From assembly GCF_001421355.1 (NCBI RefSeq), contig NZ_LMKC01000004.1:432597-496596 (forward strand): 64,000 nt of DNA. The letters are read 5' to 3'. The stretch's first letter is position 1. Each line of letters starts with the position of its first letter. Both the position numbers and the translations under genes were made by a program. The stretch is from Sphingomonas sp. Leaf9. Lineage in GTDB: Bacteria > Pseudomonadota > Alphaproteobacteria > Sphingomonadales > Sphingomonadaceae. The notes under the pieces were generated by a model. It saw only the letters and a list, made by a program, of their open reading frames with translations, searched no databases and was not told the origin of the DNA. Positions 43,985 through 52,876 of the stretch are shown piece by piece.

Positions 43985-44160
43985 ATTCGGGCCCATAAAC
44001 GGAAAGGCCCCCGCTCCGGGGGCATGGAGCGAGGGCCGACCTAGCGTTGGTCACGCAGGCGGGCGTTGGAGACCCGGGCAACAGGGGGGAAAATCCCGGA
44101 CGCGCTCCAACACCGCGAGATCAGCAATAGGATCGCGAACCTGTCGCCAGGATGAACGTC
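43985..44160 (-). ncRNA. Candidate structured RNA or long 3' region of lolA
   Basis: On the minus strand this gap shows a long stem: GGTGTTGGAG (44114-44105) pairs with CTCCAACGCC (44071-44062), with an inner TCCGGG/CCCGGG helix. Downstream comes GCCCCCGGAGCGGGGGC (44023-44007) followed by CCTTTCCGTTT, a moderate terminator. It begins about 40 bases after the lolA stop. It could be a processed 3' RNA, a small RNA with its own promoter, or just a terminator region. No known family was recognised. Confidence 0.35.
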
Positions 44161-44197
44161 ACCCGTATTTTTGGAATCAGCCACTCGGTTCGTCGCG

Positions 44198-44812
44198 TCA
44201 CCGCCGGGCGCGACGCGGTTCGTTGAAGCGGAAGGCATTGTCGGCGACGGGCACGTTGAACTGCTGGTTGGTCAGGCGCACCGTCGTCCGGTTCGCCTGC
44301 GCATCGAGCGCGACCCAGCCCTGCAGCATCAATCCGGCAGGCGCGGAGGCCTGTCGTGCGAAGATCATCGTGATCCGGCCATATTCGGGGCGCTTGGGGT
44401 CATAGGCCTCGACGCTGACGATACGCGGATCGTTCGACGGCACCACGCGCGCGAACTTCGACGCATCGCGTTCGGGGTTCAGCAGGATGCCGAGCGGCGA
44501 ATTGCCGATCGGCCAGCGCTGCTTCTGCCCGACCTGATAATCTAGGAAATAGAGCGACTTGCCATCCGATACGAGCAGGATCGGCACGCCCTTTTCATAC
44601 TGGAACCGGATCTTGCCCGGCTTCTTCAGCGTCAACTGACCGGTCAGCACCCGCCCGTTGCGATCGGTCTGCGAGAAATTCGCGGTCATCGTCTGCGTCG
44701 CCGCCAGATGCCGCTGGACCGACGCCAGGTCGTTCTGCGGCGCCTGTGCATGCAGGGCGACGGGGGCGGCAACAGCCAGCACGGGACCAAGGGCGAGCGC
44801 GAACGGGCGCAT
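44198..44812 (-). CDS. lolA: Outer-membrane lipoprotein carrier protein LolA
   Basis: A 204-aa periplasmic chaperone that moves lipoproteins from LolCDE to the outer membrane. The signal (FALALGPVLAVAAPVALHAQ) is followed by MTANFSQTDRNGRVLTGQLTLKKPGKIRFQYE, the usual LolA strand pattern, then SLYFLDYQVGQKQRWPI and a hydrophobic-lined C-terminal sheet. ATG at 44812 begins the signal. xthA lies downstream, matching the usual alphaproteobacterial order. Confidence 0.93.
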   Translation of the reverse strand: MRPFALALGPVLAVAAPVALHAQAPQNDLASVQRHLAATQTMTANFSQTDRNGRVLTGQLTLKKPGKIRFQYEKGVPILLVSDGKSLYFLDYQVGQKQRWPIGNSPLGILLNPERDASKFARVVPSNDPRIVSVEAYDPKRPEYGRITMIFARQASAPAGLMLQGWVALDAQANRTTVRLTNQQFNVPVADNAFRFNEPRRARR

Positions 44813-44908
44813 GAAACTTCTCCGTAAGGTTGGGGCATGGGGGTAGGATCGGCGCATTGAACGCGGCGTGAACCCCTGCGGTTGCGCCATCCGGTCGTGC
44901 GGACGCGC

Positions 44909-44990
44909 GTACCCCCGCGCAGGCGGGGGTCCAGAGCCAACAACGCGGTGTTGCGCATGGCACCCTGGACCCCTGCCTGCGCGGGGGTAC
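44909..44990. repeat. Family B paired palindrome between lolA and glpX
   Basis: Arms 44909-44934 and 44965-44990 are 26-base inverted copies with one mismatch (core CCCCCGCGCAGGCGGGGG). It is the same family as 3752-3838. It lies between the end of glpX and the start of lolA, both minus strand, so it may end the glpX transcript. Confidence 0.85.
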
Positions 44991-45010
44991 GGTATCAGCG
45001 CATCGCGCAG

Positions 45011-45970
45011 TTACAGCCGATGCTCGCCCTTCACCCAGCGCACCGTGCCCGAGCTGGCGCGCATCACGACGCTTTCGGTGGTCATCTTGCCGGGCATCCG
45101 CTTAACGCCTGCCAGCAGCGACCCGTCGGTCACGCCGGTCGCGGCAAAGATGCAGTCGCCGCGCGCCAGTTCGGTCAGGTCATACTGCTTGTCGAGGTCG
45201 GTGACGCCCCACTTGGCCGCCCGCGCGCGTTCGTCGTCGTTGCGGAATACCAGCCGCCCCTTGAACTGCCCGCCGGTGCAGCGCAGCGCGGCGGCGGCCA
45301 GCACGCCCTCCGGTGCGCCGCCCTGGCCCATATACAGGTCGATGGTGGTGTCGGGATCGCTGGTCGCGATTACGCCGGCCACGTCGCCGTCGCCGATCAG
45401 CATCACGCCGCACCCGACCGCGCGCAGCTCGGCGATCATCGCCTCGTGGCGCGGACGGTTGAGGACGCAGACGATGATGTCATGCGGATCGACGCCCTTG
45501 GCCGCCGCCACCGCCTTCACGTTCTCGGTCGGCGACTTGTCGAGGTCGATGGTGCCGGCGGGATAGCCCGGCCCGCACGCGATCTTGTCCATATAGACGT
45601 CGGGCGCGTTCAGCAGGCCGCCCTTTTCGGCGATGGCGAGCACCGCAAGGCTGTTCGGACCGGCGGTGGCGCAGATCGTGGTGCCCTCCAGCGGGTCGAG
45701 CGCGATGTCGATCTCGGGACCTTTGCCCAGACCGACCTTCTCGCCGATGAACAGCATCGGCGCCTCGTCGCGCTCGCCCTCGCCGATGACGACGGTGCCG
45801 TCCATGTAGAGTTCGTTCAGCGCGGCGCGCATTGCTTCGACGGCGGCGGCGTCGGCGGCCTTTTCGTCGCCCCGTCCGACCAGCGTCGACGCGGCGATCG
45901 CCGCCGCTTCGGTGACCCGCACCATTTCGAGGACGAGGACGCGATCGAGGGTGTTGCTGACAGGCTGCAT
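45011..45970 (-). CDS. glpX: Fructose-1,6-bisphosphatase class II
   Basis: A 319-aa gluconeogenic phosphatase of the GlpX type, metal dependent. It has the RVTEAAAIAA start, the metal site GEGERDEAPMLFIGE, LDPLEGTTICA and YMGQGGAPEGVLAAAAL, all typical of the class. Some relatives also act on sedoheptulose-1,7-bisphosphate. It is monocistronic in this view, divergent from the small secreted protein at 46082. Confidence 0.95.
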   Translation of the reverse strand: MQPVSNTLDRVLVLEMVRVTEAAAIAASTLVGRGDEKAADAAAVEAMRAALNELYMDGTVVIGEGERDEAPMLFIGEKVGLGKGPEIDIALDPLEGTTICATAGPNSLAVLAIAEKGGLLNAPDVYMDKIACGPGYPAGTIDLDKSPTENVKAVAAAKGVDPHDIIVCVLNRPRHEAMIAELRAVGCGVMLIGDGDVAGVIATSDPDTTIDLYMGQGGAPEGVLAAAALRCTGGQFKGRLVFRNDDERARAAKWGVTDLDKQYDLTELARGDCIFAATGVTDGSLLAGVKRMPGKMTTESVVMRASSGTVRWVKGEHRL

Positions 45971-46081
45971 TGGACGAAGCTCCGGCCGTTAAACGTATTA
46001 AACACGGCGATAGGCGACCTGCCCTTGTCGGGCAAGCCATGTTGTGGATAACCCGGTATAACGGTCGCGAAAGGCACGGGC

Positions 46082-46441
46082 ATGACGGCGTGGATGTTGT
46101 TGGCGGCGATGGCGCAGGACGGCGGCGCGGCATCGGCGATGATCGCCCGCGCCCGGTCGCTGACGCAAATCGTCCAGCCGTGCCGCACCGATGCCGAGGC
46201 GGACGAGATCGTGGTGTGCGCCGCGCGCACCGCCGACCGGTTCCGCGTCCCGCTGGCCACGCCGCCGGCGGAGGGCGATCCGAAGGCGGTCGATGCGCTG
46301 GGTGAGCGCGAACGGCTGCTGGCGGTGCCGCAACCGGCGTGCGGGACGTCGGCGTTTCTGCAAGGCTGCGGCTTTGCCGGGGTGACCGCATCGACCCGCA
46401 AGGGCGGCAGCATCGGTCGGGCGCGGCCATTGGCGAAGTAG
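46082..46441 (+). CDS. Small secreted protein, unknown
   Basis: A 119-aa protein with a short hydrophobic N-terminus (MTAWMLLAAMAQDGGA) and four Cys. QIVQPCRTDAEADEIVVCAART resembles a motif in many small sphingomonad exported proteins of unknown function; CGTSAFLQGCGF carries the other Cys pair. AAAGGCACGGGC precedes the ATG. The role is unknown. Confidence 0.65.
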   Translation: MTAWMLLAAMAQDGGAASAMIARARSLTQIVQPCRTDAEADEIVVCAARTADRFRVPLATPPAEGDPKAVDALGERERLLAVPQPACGTSAFLQGCGFAGVTASTRKGGSIGRARPLAK

Positions 46442-46498
46442 CAACCAAAGGCGGGGCAAGACGTTCGGAACGAACGATCTTTCAGGGGGAATGCGCCG

Positions 46499-46765
46499 AT
46501 GTCGATACTATTGCTGCTGGTCATGGCACAGGCGGCGCCGGCGTCGGCCAAGCTCGGCATCACCGATCCGGTCAATTGCGTCGTCACCCCGCGCGCGCTG
46601 GGGTGCCCCGAACGCAAGAACGACCGCTATCGACTCGATGACGACACCCCCGTCTTCGATCGCAAGGCGGATGGATTGCGGCAGGGCACGCCCCGTTGCG
46701 GGCTGATGGGCATGCCCGTCTGTCCCAGCAACGGGCGACCGATCCTGACCAGTCGCCCGCAATAA
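46499..46765 (+). CDS. Small secreted protein, unknown
   Basis: An 88-aa protein with a signal-like start (MSILLLLVMAQAAPASA) and four Cys (VNCVV, LGCPER, PRCGLM, PVCPS), spaced as if for two disulfides. AGGGGGAA lies about eight bases before the ATG. It follows the similar small gene at 46082 by 57 bases and may be cotranscribed. Not recognised. Confidence 0.6.
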   Translation: MSILLLLVMAQAAPASAKLGITDPVNCVVTPRALGCPERKNDRYRLDDDTPVFDRKADGLRQGTPRCGLMGMPVCPSNGRPILTSRPQ

Positions 46766-46797
46766 GGGCGGGTCGGCAACCCCGCCCCGCACCTGCC

Positions 46798-47313
46798 TCA
46801 GACGTCGGCCAGCTCGGCCTGTGCGTTGACCTTGTGCTCGGCCATCGCCGTCAGTTTTTCGTCGGTGGCGCGCTCCTCGGCCAGCGTTTCGGCGAGCAAT
46901 GCCGCGATATCCTCGCGGCCCAGCTGCCGTGCCCAGGCGATCAGCGTGCCGTAGCGGGTGATCTCGTAATGCTCGACCGCCTGGGCGGAGGCGATCAGCG
47001 CGGCGTCGAGCACCTTCTTGTCGGCGATCTCGCCCGCGACCTCGTTCGCTTCCTTGATGATGCCGTCGATCGCGGGGCAGGTTACCGCCTTCTTGGCCGC
47101 GCCATGGAGCTGGAACACCTGTTCCAGCCGGCGGATCTGCCCTTCGGTCTCACCCAGATGCCGTTCGAACCCGGCCTTCAGTTCGGGATCGGTCGCCTTC
47201 GCCACCATCTTCGGCAGCGCCTTCAGAATCTGGTTCTCGGCGTAGTAGATATCCTGCAGTTGGTGGACGAACAGGTCGTCCAGCGTCGCAATATCCTTTG
47301 AAAACAATCCCAT
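46798..47313 (-). CDS. DUF892 ferritin-like protein (YciE family)
   Basis: A 171-aa four-helix protein. DLFVHQLQDIYYAENQILKALP, the ERHLGETEGQIRRLEQVF helix, HYEITRYGTLIAWA and DEKLTAMAEHKVN provide the Glu/His ligands of a ferritin-like di-metal site. Family members are stress-induced. A candidate EcfG-type promoter lies 36 bases upstream, which fits general stress control. It lies 72 bases downstream of hisN on the same strand but probably has its own promoter. Confidence 0.92.
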   Translation of the reverse strand: MGLFSKDIATLDDLFVHQLQDIYYAENQILKALPKMVAKATDPELKAGFERHLGETEGQIRRLEQVFQLHGAAKKAVTCPAIDGIIKEANEVAGEIADKKVLDAALIASAQAVEHYEITRYGTLIAWARQLGREDIAALLAETLAEERATDEKLTAMAEHKVNAQAELADV

Positions 47314-47348
47314 GTCATATTCCTTCGCTCACCGGGTCGCGCATCCTC

Positions 47349-47373
47349 AACGATGCGCGCCCGGCCCGGTTGC
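47349..47373 (-). promoter_or_regulatory. Candidate EcfG (general stress sigma) promoter of the DUF892 gene
   Basis: Read on the minus strand, GCAAC (47373-47369), a 16-base spacer and CGTT (47352-47349) match the alphaproteobacterial stress consensus GGAAC-N16/17-CGTT with one mismatch. The -10 element is 36 bases before the start codon. Confidence 0.4.
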
Positions 47374-47385
47374 GAAGAAAATCGG

Positions 47386-48168
47386 TCAGTGGCCGCGACA
47401 GGCGAGCAGGTCGACGACATCTTCCAGCCGCGCGGCATCGCCCAGCGCAATGACCTCGCCGATGCTGCCGGCATGAAGCGGATCGCCCGACCAGTCGCTC
47501 ATCGTGCCGCCCGCGCCCTCGACGACGGGCACCAGCGCGGCGAAATCGTGCAGCTTCAACCCCGCCTCGACCACCAGGTCGATGTGGCCCGACGCCAGCG
47601 TGCCATAGGAATAGCAGTCGCCGCCCAGCACCGTCGACCGCACCTTCGCCTCGACATGTTCGAACCCGTGGAGCTGCCCGTCGTCGAACAGCGCCGGGCT
47701 GGTCGTCGCCAGCAGTGCATCGGCAAGGGTGCGGCAACGGCGGGTCTGCGCCGGTTGCCCGTTGAAGGTGGTGCCGCGCCCGACCGCGCCGATCCAGCGT
47801 TCGCCGATGATCGGCTGGTCGATGATGCCCAGCACCGGCCAGCCATCCTCGACCAGCGCGATCAGCGTGCCAAAGATCGGCCGCCCGGCAATGAACGAGC
47901 GGGTGCCGTCGATCGGGTCGAGCACCCACACGCGCCCGCTGCTCCCCTCCGCCACGCCATATTCCTCGCCCTCAATCCCGTCGGACGGGCGTTCGCGCTC
48001 GATGATCGCACGCATCGCCGCCTCCGCCTCGCGATCGGCCAGGGTGACGGGGGAGGCGTCGTCCTTGATCTCCAGCCCGTAATTGCTGCGAAAGCGCGGG
48101 CGGATCGCGGCGCCGGCGGCATCGGCCAGCTGGGCGGCGAGGGTCAGGTCGGCGGCGGTGACGGGCAT
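47386..48168 (-). CDS. hisN: Histidinol-phosphatase, inositol monophosphatase type
   Basis: A 260-aa magnesium phosphatase, probably the penultimate-step phosphatase of histidine synthesis. The metal site is DGIEGEEYG and WVLDPIDGTRSFIAGRP, followed by GGDCYSYGTLASGHIDLVVE, whose Cys/Tyr pattern is typical of HisN rather than SuhB, and LKLHDFAALVPVVEGAGG for the last metal Asp. GGCTCCCC precedes the ATG on the minus strand. The window also holds hisZ about 24 kb away. Assignment to HisN over a general inositol phosphatase is likely but not certain. Confidence 0.88.
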   Translation of the reverse strand: MPVTAADLTLAAQLADAAGAAIRPRFRSNYGLEIKDDASPVTLADREAEAAMRAIIERERPSDGIEGEEYGVAEGSSGRVWVLDPIDGTRSFIAGRPIFGTLIALVEDGWPVLGIIDQPIIGERWIGAVGRGTTFNGQPAQTRRCRTLADALLATTSPALFDDGQLHGFEHVEAKVRSTVLGGDCYSYGTLASGHIDLVVEAGLKLHDFAALVPVVEGAGGTMSDWSGDPLHAGSIGEVIALGDAARLEDVVDLLACRGH

Positions 48169-48265
48169 GGGGAGCCTTTATATTGCGAACCGCCAGATAG
48201 GCGGGGGAGCCCCCAAAGCGCAAACGATGCTCGCGGTTGTCGCAAATGCCTGTCACATCAGGCGC

Positions 48266-49264
48266 ATGATCGTTCTCGCCCTGCTCGCCGCCGCCGCCCA
48301 ACCGCAACTGCGCATCGTCGCCGAACCGCCCGCCTCGGTCGCGGCGGCGGAAGGGGGCGTGACCGTCTTCGCGCTGAACGAGGGGGCGAACGAGGCGGAG
48401 GCGGTGCCGGCGGCGATGGACATCGTCACCGCCGATCAGGTGCCGCTCAGGATCGTGCCGGTCGATCCGGCACCGCTGCGAATCGCGCCGGGCGGTTTCC
48501 GCGCGCTTCGCTACCGCATCGCGCCGGTGCGGGTCGCCGCGCCGGCGCCGGCGGCGCCGGTCATGGCGTCGGGCGAAACCGTGGTGCCGACCGGACAGGG
48601 GCAGGCATCGGGCCTGCTCGCCCGGTTCGAACCACATGCGCCGGTCTATGGCGCGTTCGGGTTGGGGTCGGACGGGGCGAAGCTGCAGGTCAGCCTCGCC
48701 TTTCGCCCGTTCGACGGGGCCGGCGCGCTGGACGGGGTGCGGCTCGCCTGGACGCAGACCATGTTCTGGGCGATCGACCGTCCCTCCGGGCCGTTCCGTT
48801 CCACGAACTACAGCCCCGAAGTCTATTATCAGCGGCAGGTCGACGACCGGATCGTCGCGGCGGCGGGCTATGCCCATGACTCGAACGGGCGCGATGCCGG
48901 GTCGATCGACGTGAACCGCGTCTTTGCGTCGGCCAGCTATGTCGTGCCGATCGGCGGCGACTGGCGGGTCGAGGCGACGCCGAAGCTGTGGACCTATGTC
49001 GGCACCGGCTATCGCGATCTCGACCGCTATTGGGGCAATATGTCGCTGGGCGGCGCGATCGGGCAGGTCGATGGGCTGCGCATTGCGGCGTCGCTGCGCA
49101 ATCCGCTGGGCAGCCACCGGGCGGGCGAGCTGTATGTGTCCTACCCGCTGGCGCGCACCGGCATCTACCTCTTCGGGCAGGCCTTTACCGGCTATGGCGA
49201 GGCGATCGACGATTATGCACTGCGCAGTTCCAGCGCACGACTGGGCGTGTCGTTCACCCGGTGA
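48266..49264 (+). CDS. pldA: Outer-membrane phospholipase A
   Basis: A 332-aa protein. A short signal (MIVLALLAAAAQ) and about 90 variable residues precede a barrel of the OMPLA family. FRSTNYSPEVYYQ and the catalytic block GYAHDSNGRDAGSIDVNRVF supply His, Ser and the following Asn of the His-Ser-Asn site. The barrel ends LGVSFTR. E. coli PldA removes misplaced phospholipids from the outer leaflet. The N-terminal region between the signal and barrel is longer than in E. coli PldA. It is followed 68 bases later by an exported peroxiredoxin. Confidence 0.88.
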   Translation: MIVLALLAAAAQPQLRIVAEPPASVAAAEGGVTVFALNEGANEAEAVPAAMDIVTADQVPLRIVPVDPAPLRIAPGGFRALRYRIAPVRVAAPAPAAPVMASGETVVPTGQGQASGLLARFEPHAPVYGAFGLGSDGAKLQVSLAFRPFDGAGALDGVRLAWTQTMFWAIDRPSGPFRSTNYSPEVYYQRQVDDRIVAAAGYAHDSNGRDAGSIDVNRVFASASYVVPIGGDWRVEATPKLWTYVGTGYRDLDRYWGNMSLGGAIGQVDGLRIAASLRNPLGSHRAGELYVSYPLARTGIYLFGQAFTGYGEAIDDYALRSSSARLGVSFTR

Positions 49265-49332
49265 CGCGGGACCGCTGGCGCGGCGCGCGCAAGCTGTTAG
49301 GGTACGGTAACTTCGCGCAAGGAAACCACTCG

Positions 49333-49884
49333 ATGCGTCTCGCCCTTCTCGCCGCTGCCCTGACCCTGCCGTTCGCCGCACCGCTGTCCGCCGCGCTGGC
49401 GCCGGGCGCGCGGGCACCCGACTTCACCACCCAGGCAGCGATCGCGGGGAAGGCGTTTACCCTCAACCTGCGCTCACAACTCCGCAAAGGCCCGGTCGTC
49501 CTGTATTTCTTCCCGGCGGCATTTACCGGCGGCTGCAATGCGGAGGCCAAGGCGTTTGCCGACGCGGTGGACGATTTCAAGGCGGCCGGCGCGACCGTGA
49601 TTGGCATGTCGGCCGACGATATCGGGAAATTGCAGGAATTTTCGAAGGCGCATTGCGCCGGCCGTTTCGCGGTGGCGAGCGCGGGGCCGCGCGTGATCCA
49701 GGGATTCGACGTGGCGCTCAACCGCCCGGCCGGTGCCGATGGCAAGGCGCGCGCCATGACCACCCGCACGAGCTATGTCATTGGCCGCGACGGAAAGATC
49801 GTATTCGTCCATTCCGACATGAACCCGGCCGACCATGTCCGCACCACGCTGGAGGCGGTACGGGGGCTGGCGAAGCGCGGCTGA
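49333..49884 (+). CDS. Exported AhpC/TSA-type peroxiredoxin
   Basis: A 183-aa protein with a cleavable signal (LALLAAALTLPFAAPLSAALA). The peroxiredoxin active site FFPAAFTGGCNAEA keeps the P-x3-T-x2-C pattern, with a second Cys in KAHCAGRF about 45 residues on that could resolve the sulfenic acid. The C-terminal SYVIGRDGKIVFVHSDMNP is conserved. It probably detoxifies peroxide in the periplasm. CAAGGAAACC precedes the ATG. It lies next to pldA. Confidence 0.9.
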   Translation: MRLALLAAALTLPFAAPLSAALAPGARAPDFTTQAAIAGKAFTLNLRSQLRKGPVVLYFFPAAFTGGCNAEAKAFADAVDDFKAAGATVIGMSADDIGKLQEFSKAHCAGRFAVASAGPRVIQGFDVALNRPAGADGKARAMTTRTSYVIGRDGKIVFVHSDMNPADHVRTTLEAVRGLAKRG

Positions 49885-50020
49885 GCGCGCCGGCATCGGC
49901 CGCATGCAATCGTGCATGTACGGTAAATTTCCGGGAAACCCGATCTTAGCAAAGCCGCTCTAGGGTCCGTTCCGAACTTTCCTGCACGATGGGTGCAGGG
50001 CACGGACGAAGGGCTCCTGC

Positions 50021-51112
50021 GTGTATCTGGAAAAAATCGATGGCGGCGGGGAATCGACCGGTCACGGGCTGATCCACGCCGTCCTCGCCTTTCTGGAAGA
50101 CCAGCGGCTCGACCCGACGCCGCTCAACTACGGCTTTGCCTATCGCATCGTCAGCGAACCGGCCGGTGCGCTGGCGGTCGAGGTGGCGCGGCGCACCGAT
50201 GGCGGTATCCGCCTGACCGGGCCCGAGGTCGAGCAGCTGGGCAACATGATCGATGCGCTGGCGGCAACGGTCGCGGTGACGCCGGCCGTCGAACAGGCCC
50301 CGGTTCCGCCAGGACCCGTCGCCGTGGCGGCTGCCGAGGCCGCCGCCACCGATGCCCTGGTGACCGAAACACTGCGCCAGGTCGCCGGGTTTGCGACGAT
50401 GGTGTCGGAAATGCGCACCGAAACCCGCGATTTCGGCCGCGACCTGGCCGAGCGTGCCGATGCGCTGGAACGTGCCACGCCGGTCGCGAGCGCCGGCACC
50501 GCGATCGCCGAGCTGGCGCGGATCACCGCCACGATGCGCGCACGGGTCGAGATCGCCGAGGCGCGGCTGGAACAGGCGACGCGCGAGGCAAGCGAGCTGC
50601 GCGAACAGCTGGCCGCCGCGCATGACGACGCCCGCCGCGACCCGTTGACCGAACTGCCCAATCGCCGTGCGTTCGAAGAGGCGGTTGAAGCGATCGCGCA
50701 GGGGCCGGTCCATATCGCGATGTGCGACGTCGACCATTTCAAGGCGATCAACGACCTGCACGGCCATCCGGTCGGCGACCGGGTGCTGCGGGCGATCGGG
50801 TCGACGCTGGTCCGCGAATGTCCCGGCCATCTGGTTGCGCGCTATGGCGGTGAGGAATTCGCCGTGCTGATCGCCGGGATCGATGTCGTCGAGGCGGAAG
50901 TGCTGCTGCAACGCGCGCGGATCGCCGTCGGCGAACGCCGCTATCGCCTGCGCGAAAGCGACACGCTCATCCACGGCATCACCCTGTCGGCGGGGATGGT
51001 CACCATCGCGCCGGGCGAAACGCTGTTGTCCGCGATCGAGCGGGTCGACGCGCTGCTGTACGATGCGAAGCGACAGGGGCGCGACCGGTTCGTCCGTCAG
51101 GGCGACCGATAG
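50021..51112 (+). CDS. Diguanylate cyclase (GGDEF domain)
   Basis: A 363-aa cytoplasmic protein that makes cyclic di-GMP. The N-terminal 200 aa are helical, with an Ala/Val-rich linker and a likely coiled coil (AELARITATMRARVEIAEARLEQATREASEL). The GGDEF domain starts DPLTELPNRRAF and has the active site RYGGEEF. No RxxD inhibition site is evident upstream of it. The start is GTG with only a weak binding site (GAAGGGCTCC); no nearby in-frame ATG exists. Confidence 0.92.
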   Translation: MYLEKIDGGGESTGHGLIHAVLAFLEDQRLDPTPLNYGFAYRIVSEPAGALAVEVARRTDGGIRLTGPEVEQLGNMIDALAATVAVTPAVEQAPVPPGPVAVAAAEAAATDALVTETLRQVAGFATMVSEMRTETRDFGRDLAERADALERATPVASAGTAIAELARITATMRARVEIAEARLEQATREASELREQLAAAHDDARRDPLTELPNRRAFEEAVEAIAQGPVHIAMCDVDHFKAINDLHGHPVGDRVLRAIGSTLVRECPGHLVARYGGEEFAVLIAGIDVVEAEVLLQRARIAVGERRYRLRESDTLIHGITLSAGMVTIAPGETLLSAIERVDALLYDAKRQGRDRFVRQGDR

Positions 51113-51121
51113 CGGCGGCCC

Positions 51122-52750
51122 TTACCCCCTGCCGGTCATCGCCCGCGCGACGGCCTCGGCGACCTTGATACCGTCCACCGCCGCCGACAGGATGCCGCCG
51201 GCATAGCCGGCACCTTCGCCCGCCGGGAACAGGTTGGCCGTGTTGACGCTCTGGAAATCATCGCCGCGCGTGATCCGTACCGGCGATGAGGTGCGGGTCT
51301 CCACGCCGGTCATCACCGCATCGGGATGGTCGTAACCGGGGATCGTCCGCCCGAACGCGACCAGCGCCTCGCGCATCGCGGTGATCGCGAAATCGGGCAG
51401 GCATTCGGACAGGTCGGTCAGCGTGACGCCGGGGCGATAGGAGGGCAGCACGCTGCGGAGCGCCGTGGAGGGTTGCCCGGCAAGGAAGTCGCCGATCAAC
51501 TGCGCCGGCGCGCGATAATCGCCACCACCGGCGGCATAGGCGCGCTCTTCCAGCTGCCGCTGGAACGCGATACCGGCCAGCGGATGGCCCGGATAGTCGC
51601 GCGCCGGATCGATGCCGACCACGATGCCGGAATTGGCGTTGCGTTCGTTGCGCGAATATTGGCTCATGCCGTTGGTCGCGACCCGGCCCGGTTCGGACGT
51701 CGCGGCGACGACAGTGCCGCCGGGACACATGCAGAAGCTGTAGACCGTGCGCTGGTTGGTGCAGTGATGCGACAGCGTATAGGCCGCCGCGCCCAGATCG
51801 GGATGGCCGGCGCACGCCCCGAAGCGTGCGCGGTCGATCCAGCTTTGCGGATGTTCGATCCGCACCCCGACCGAAAACGGCTTGGCTTCGAGAAAGACGC
51901 CGCGATCGTGGAGCATGTGGAAGGTGTCGCGCGCGCTGTGGCCCAGCGCCAGCACCACCGGGGCGTCCGCCGCCAGCGTCTCGCCGGTCGACAGCTTCAA
52001 CCCCGTCAGCCGCCGGGAGCCATCGGCCTGCGTCTCCAGTTCGATATCGTCGACCCGCTGCGAGAAGCGATATTCCCCGCCCAGTTCCTCGACGGTGGCG
52101 CGCATCGATTCGACCATGGTGACGAGGCGGAAGGTGCCGATATGCGGATGTGCTTCGGTCAGGATTTCTTCCGGCGCGCCGGCCTTCACGAATTCGGTCA
52201 GCACCTTGCGGCCAAGGTGCCGTGGGTCCTTGATCTGGCTCCACAATTTGCCGTCGGAAAAGGTGCCGGCACCCCCTTCGCCGAACTGCACGTTCGATTC
52301 GGGGTTCAGCTTGCTGCGGCGCCACAGGCCCCAGGTGTCCTGCGTGCGCTGCCGCACCACCTTGCCCCGTTCGAGGATGATCGGACGGAATCCCATCTGC
52401 GCGAGGATCAGCCCGGCGAACAGGCCGCAGGGTCCGGCACCCACGACGATCGGGCGCGGCCCGGCATAGTCGGCCGGCATCTTCGCCACGAATCGATAGC
52501 CGGTATCCGGCGTCGGCCCGACATTGCGGTCGCGCTTGGTCCGGTTCAGCACCTGCCCTTCGTTCTTCACGGTCACATCGACCGAATAGACGAGCTGGAT
52601 ATCGTCCTTGTCGCGCGCGTCATGTGCGCGGCGGGCGATGGTGTAGCGGATCAGGTCGCGCGGCGTGATCCGCAACCGTTCGCGGATCGCGGCGGCCAGT
52701 GCCTCCTCGGGATGGTTGAGCGGCAGTTTCAGTTCGGTGATGCGCAGCAT
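51122..52750 (-). CDS. FAD-dependent oxidoreductase, uncharacterised NAD(FAD)-utilising dehydrogenase
   Basis: A 542-aa soluble flavoprotein. The N-terminal domain (MLRITELKLPLNH to about 85) is the alpha/beta ferredoxin-like extension of this COG2509-type family. The FAD-binding GAGPCGLFAGLILAQMG follows, then ERGKVVRQR, FGEGGAGTFSDGKL, VLALGHSARDTFHML and a C-terminal FPAGEGAGYAGGILSAAVDG. The substrate is unknown. ATG at 52750 begins the family N-terminus; the long upstream frame overlaps the divergent gene and is rejected. It is convergent with the cyclase gene. Confidence 0.9.
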   Translation of the reverse strand: MLRITELKLPLNHPEEALAAAIRERLRITPRDLIRYTIARRAHDARDKDDIQLVYSVDVTVKNEGQVLNRTKRDRNVGPTPDTGYRFVAKMPADYAGPRPIVVGAGPCGLFAGLILAQMGFRPIILERGKVVRQRTQDTWGLWRRSKLNPESNVQFGEGGAGTFSDGKLWSQIKDPRHLGRKVLTEFVKAGAPEEILTEAHPHIGTFRLVTMVESMRATVEELGGEYRFSQRVDDIELETQADGSRRLTGLKLSTGETLAADAPVVLALGHSARDTFHMLHDRGVFLEAKPFSVGVRIEHPQSWIDRARFGACAGHPDLGAAAYTLSHHCTNQRTVYSFCMCPGGTVVAATSEPGRVATNGMSQYSRNERNANSGIVVGIDPARDYPGHPLAGIAFQRQLEERAYAAGGGDYRAPAQLIGDFLAGQPSTALRSVLPSYRPGVTLTDLSECLPDFAITAMREALVAFGRTIPGYDHPDAVMTGVETRTSSPVRITRGDDFQSVNTANLFPAGEGAGYAGGILSAAVDGIKVAEAVARAMTGRG

Positions 52751-52876
52751 CGGGCCATTTAGGGTCTGTTTGGAAATTGGCAAAATGGCCAATTTCAAGC
52801 GACACCGGCCCTGGGCTGAGCCACTTCGCCATGGCGGCGATTGTCCGTCACCGCCGATCGCGATAGGCGAGGGGGC

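Noticed and set aside
44041..44120. Possible tRNA gene
   Set aside because: The stem pairing does not form a cloverleaf and no TTC-type T-loop or CCA-adjacent acceptor is present. No tRNA was found anywhere in the window by eye.
44041..44238. 65-residue minus-strand frame between lolA and xthA
   Set aside because: It overlaps the lolA C-terminus and lacks a binding site; the region looks like structured RNA or a terminator instead.
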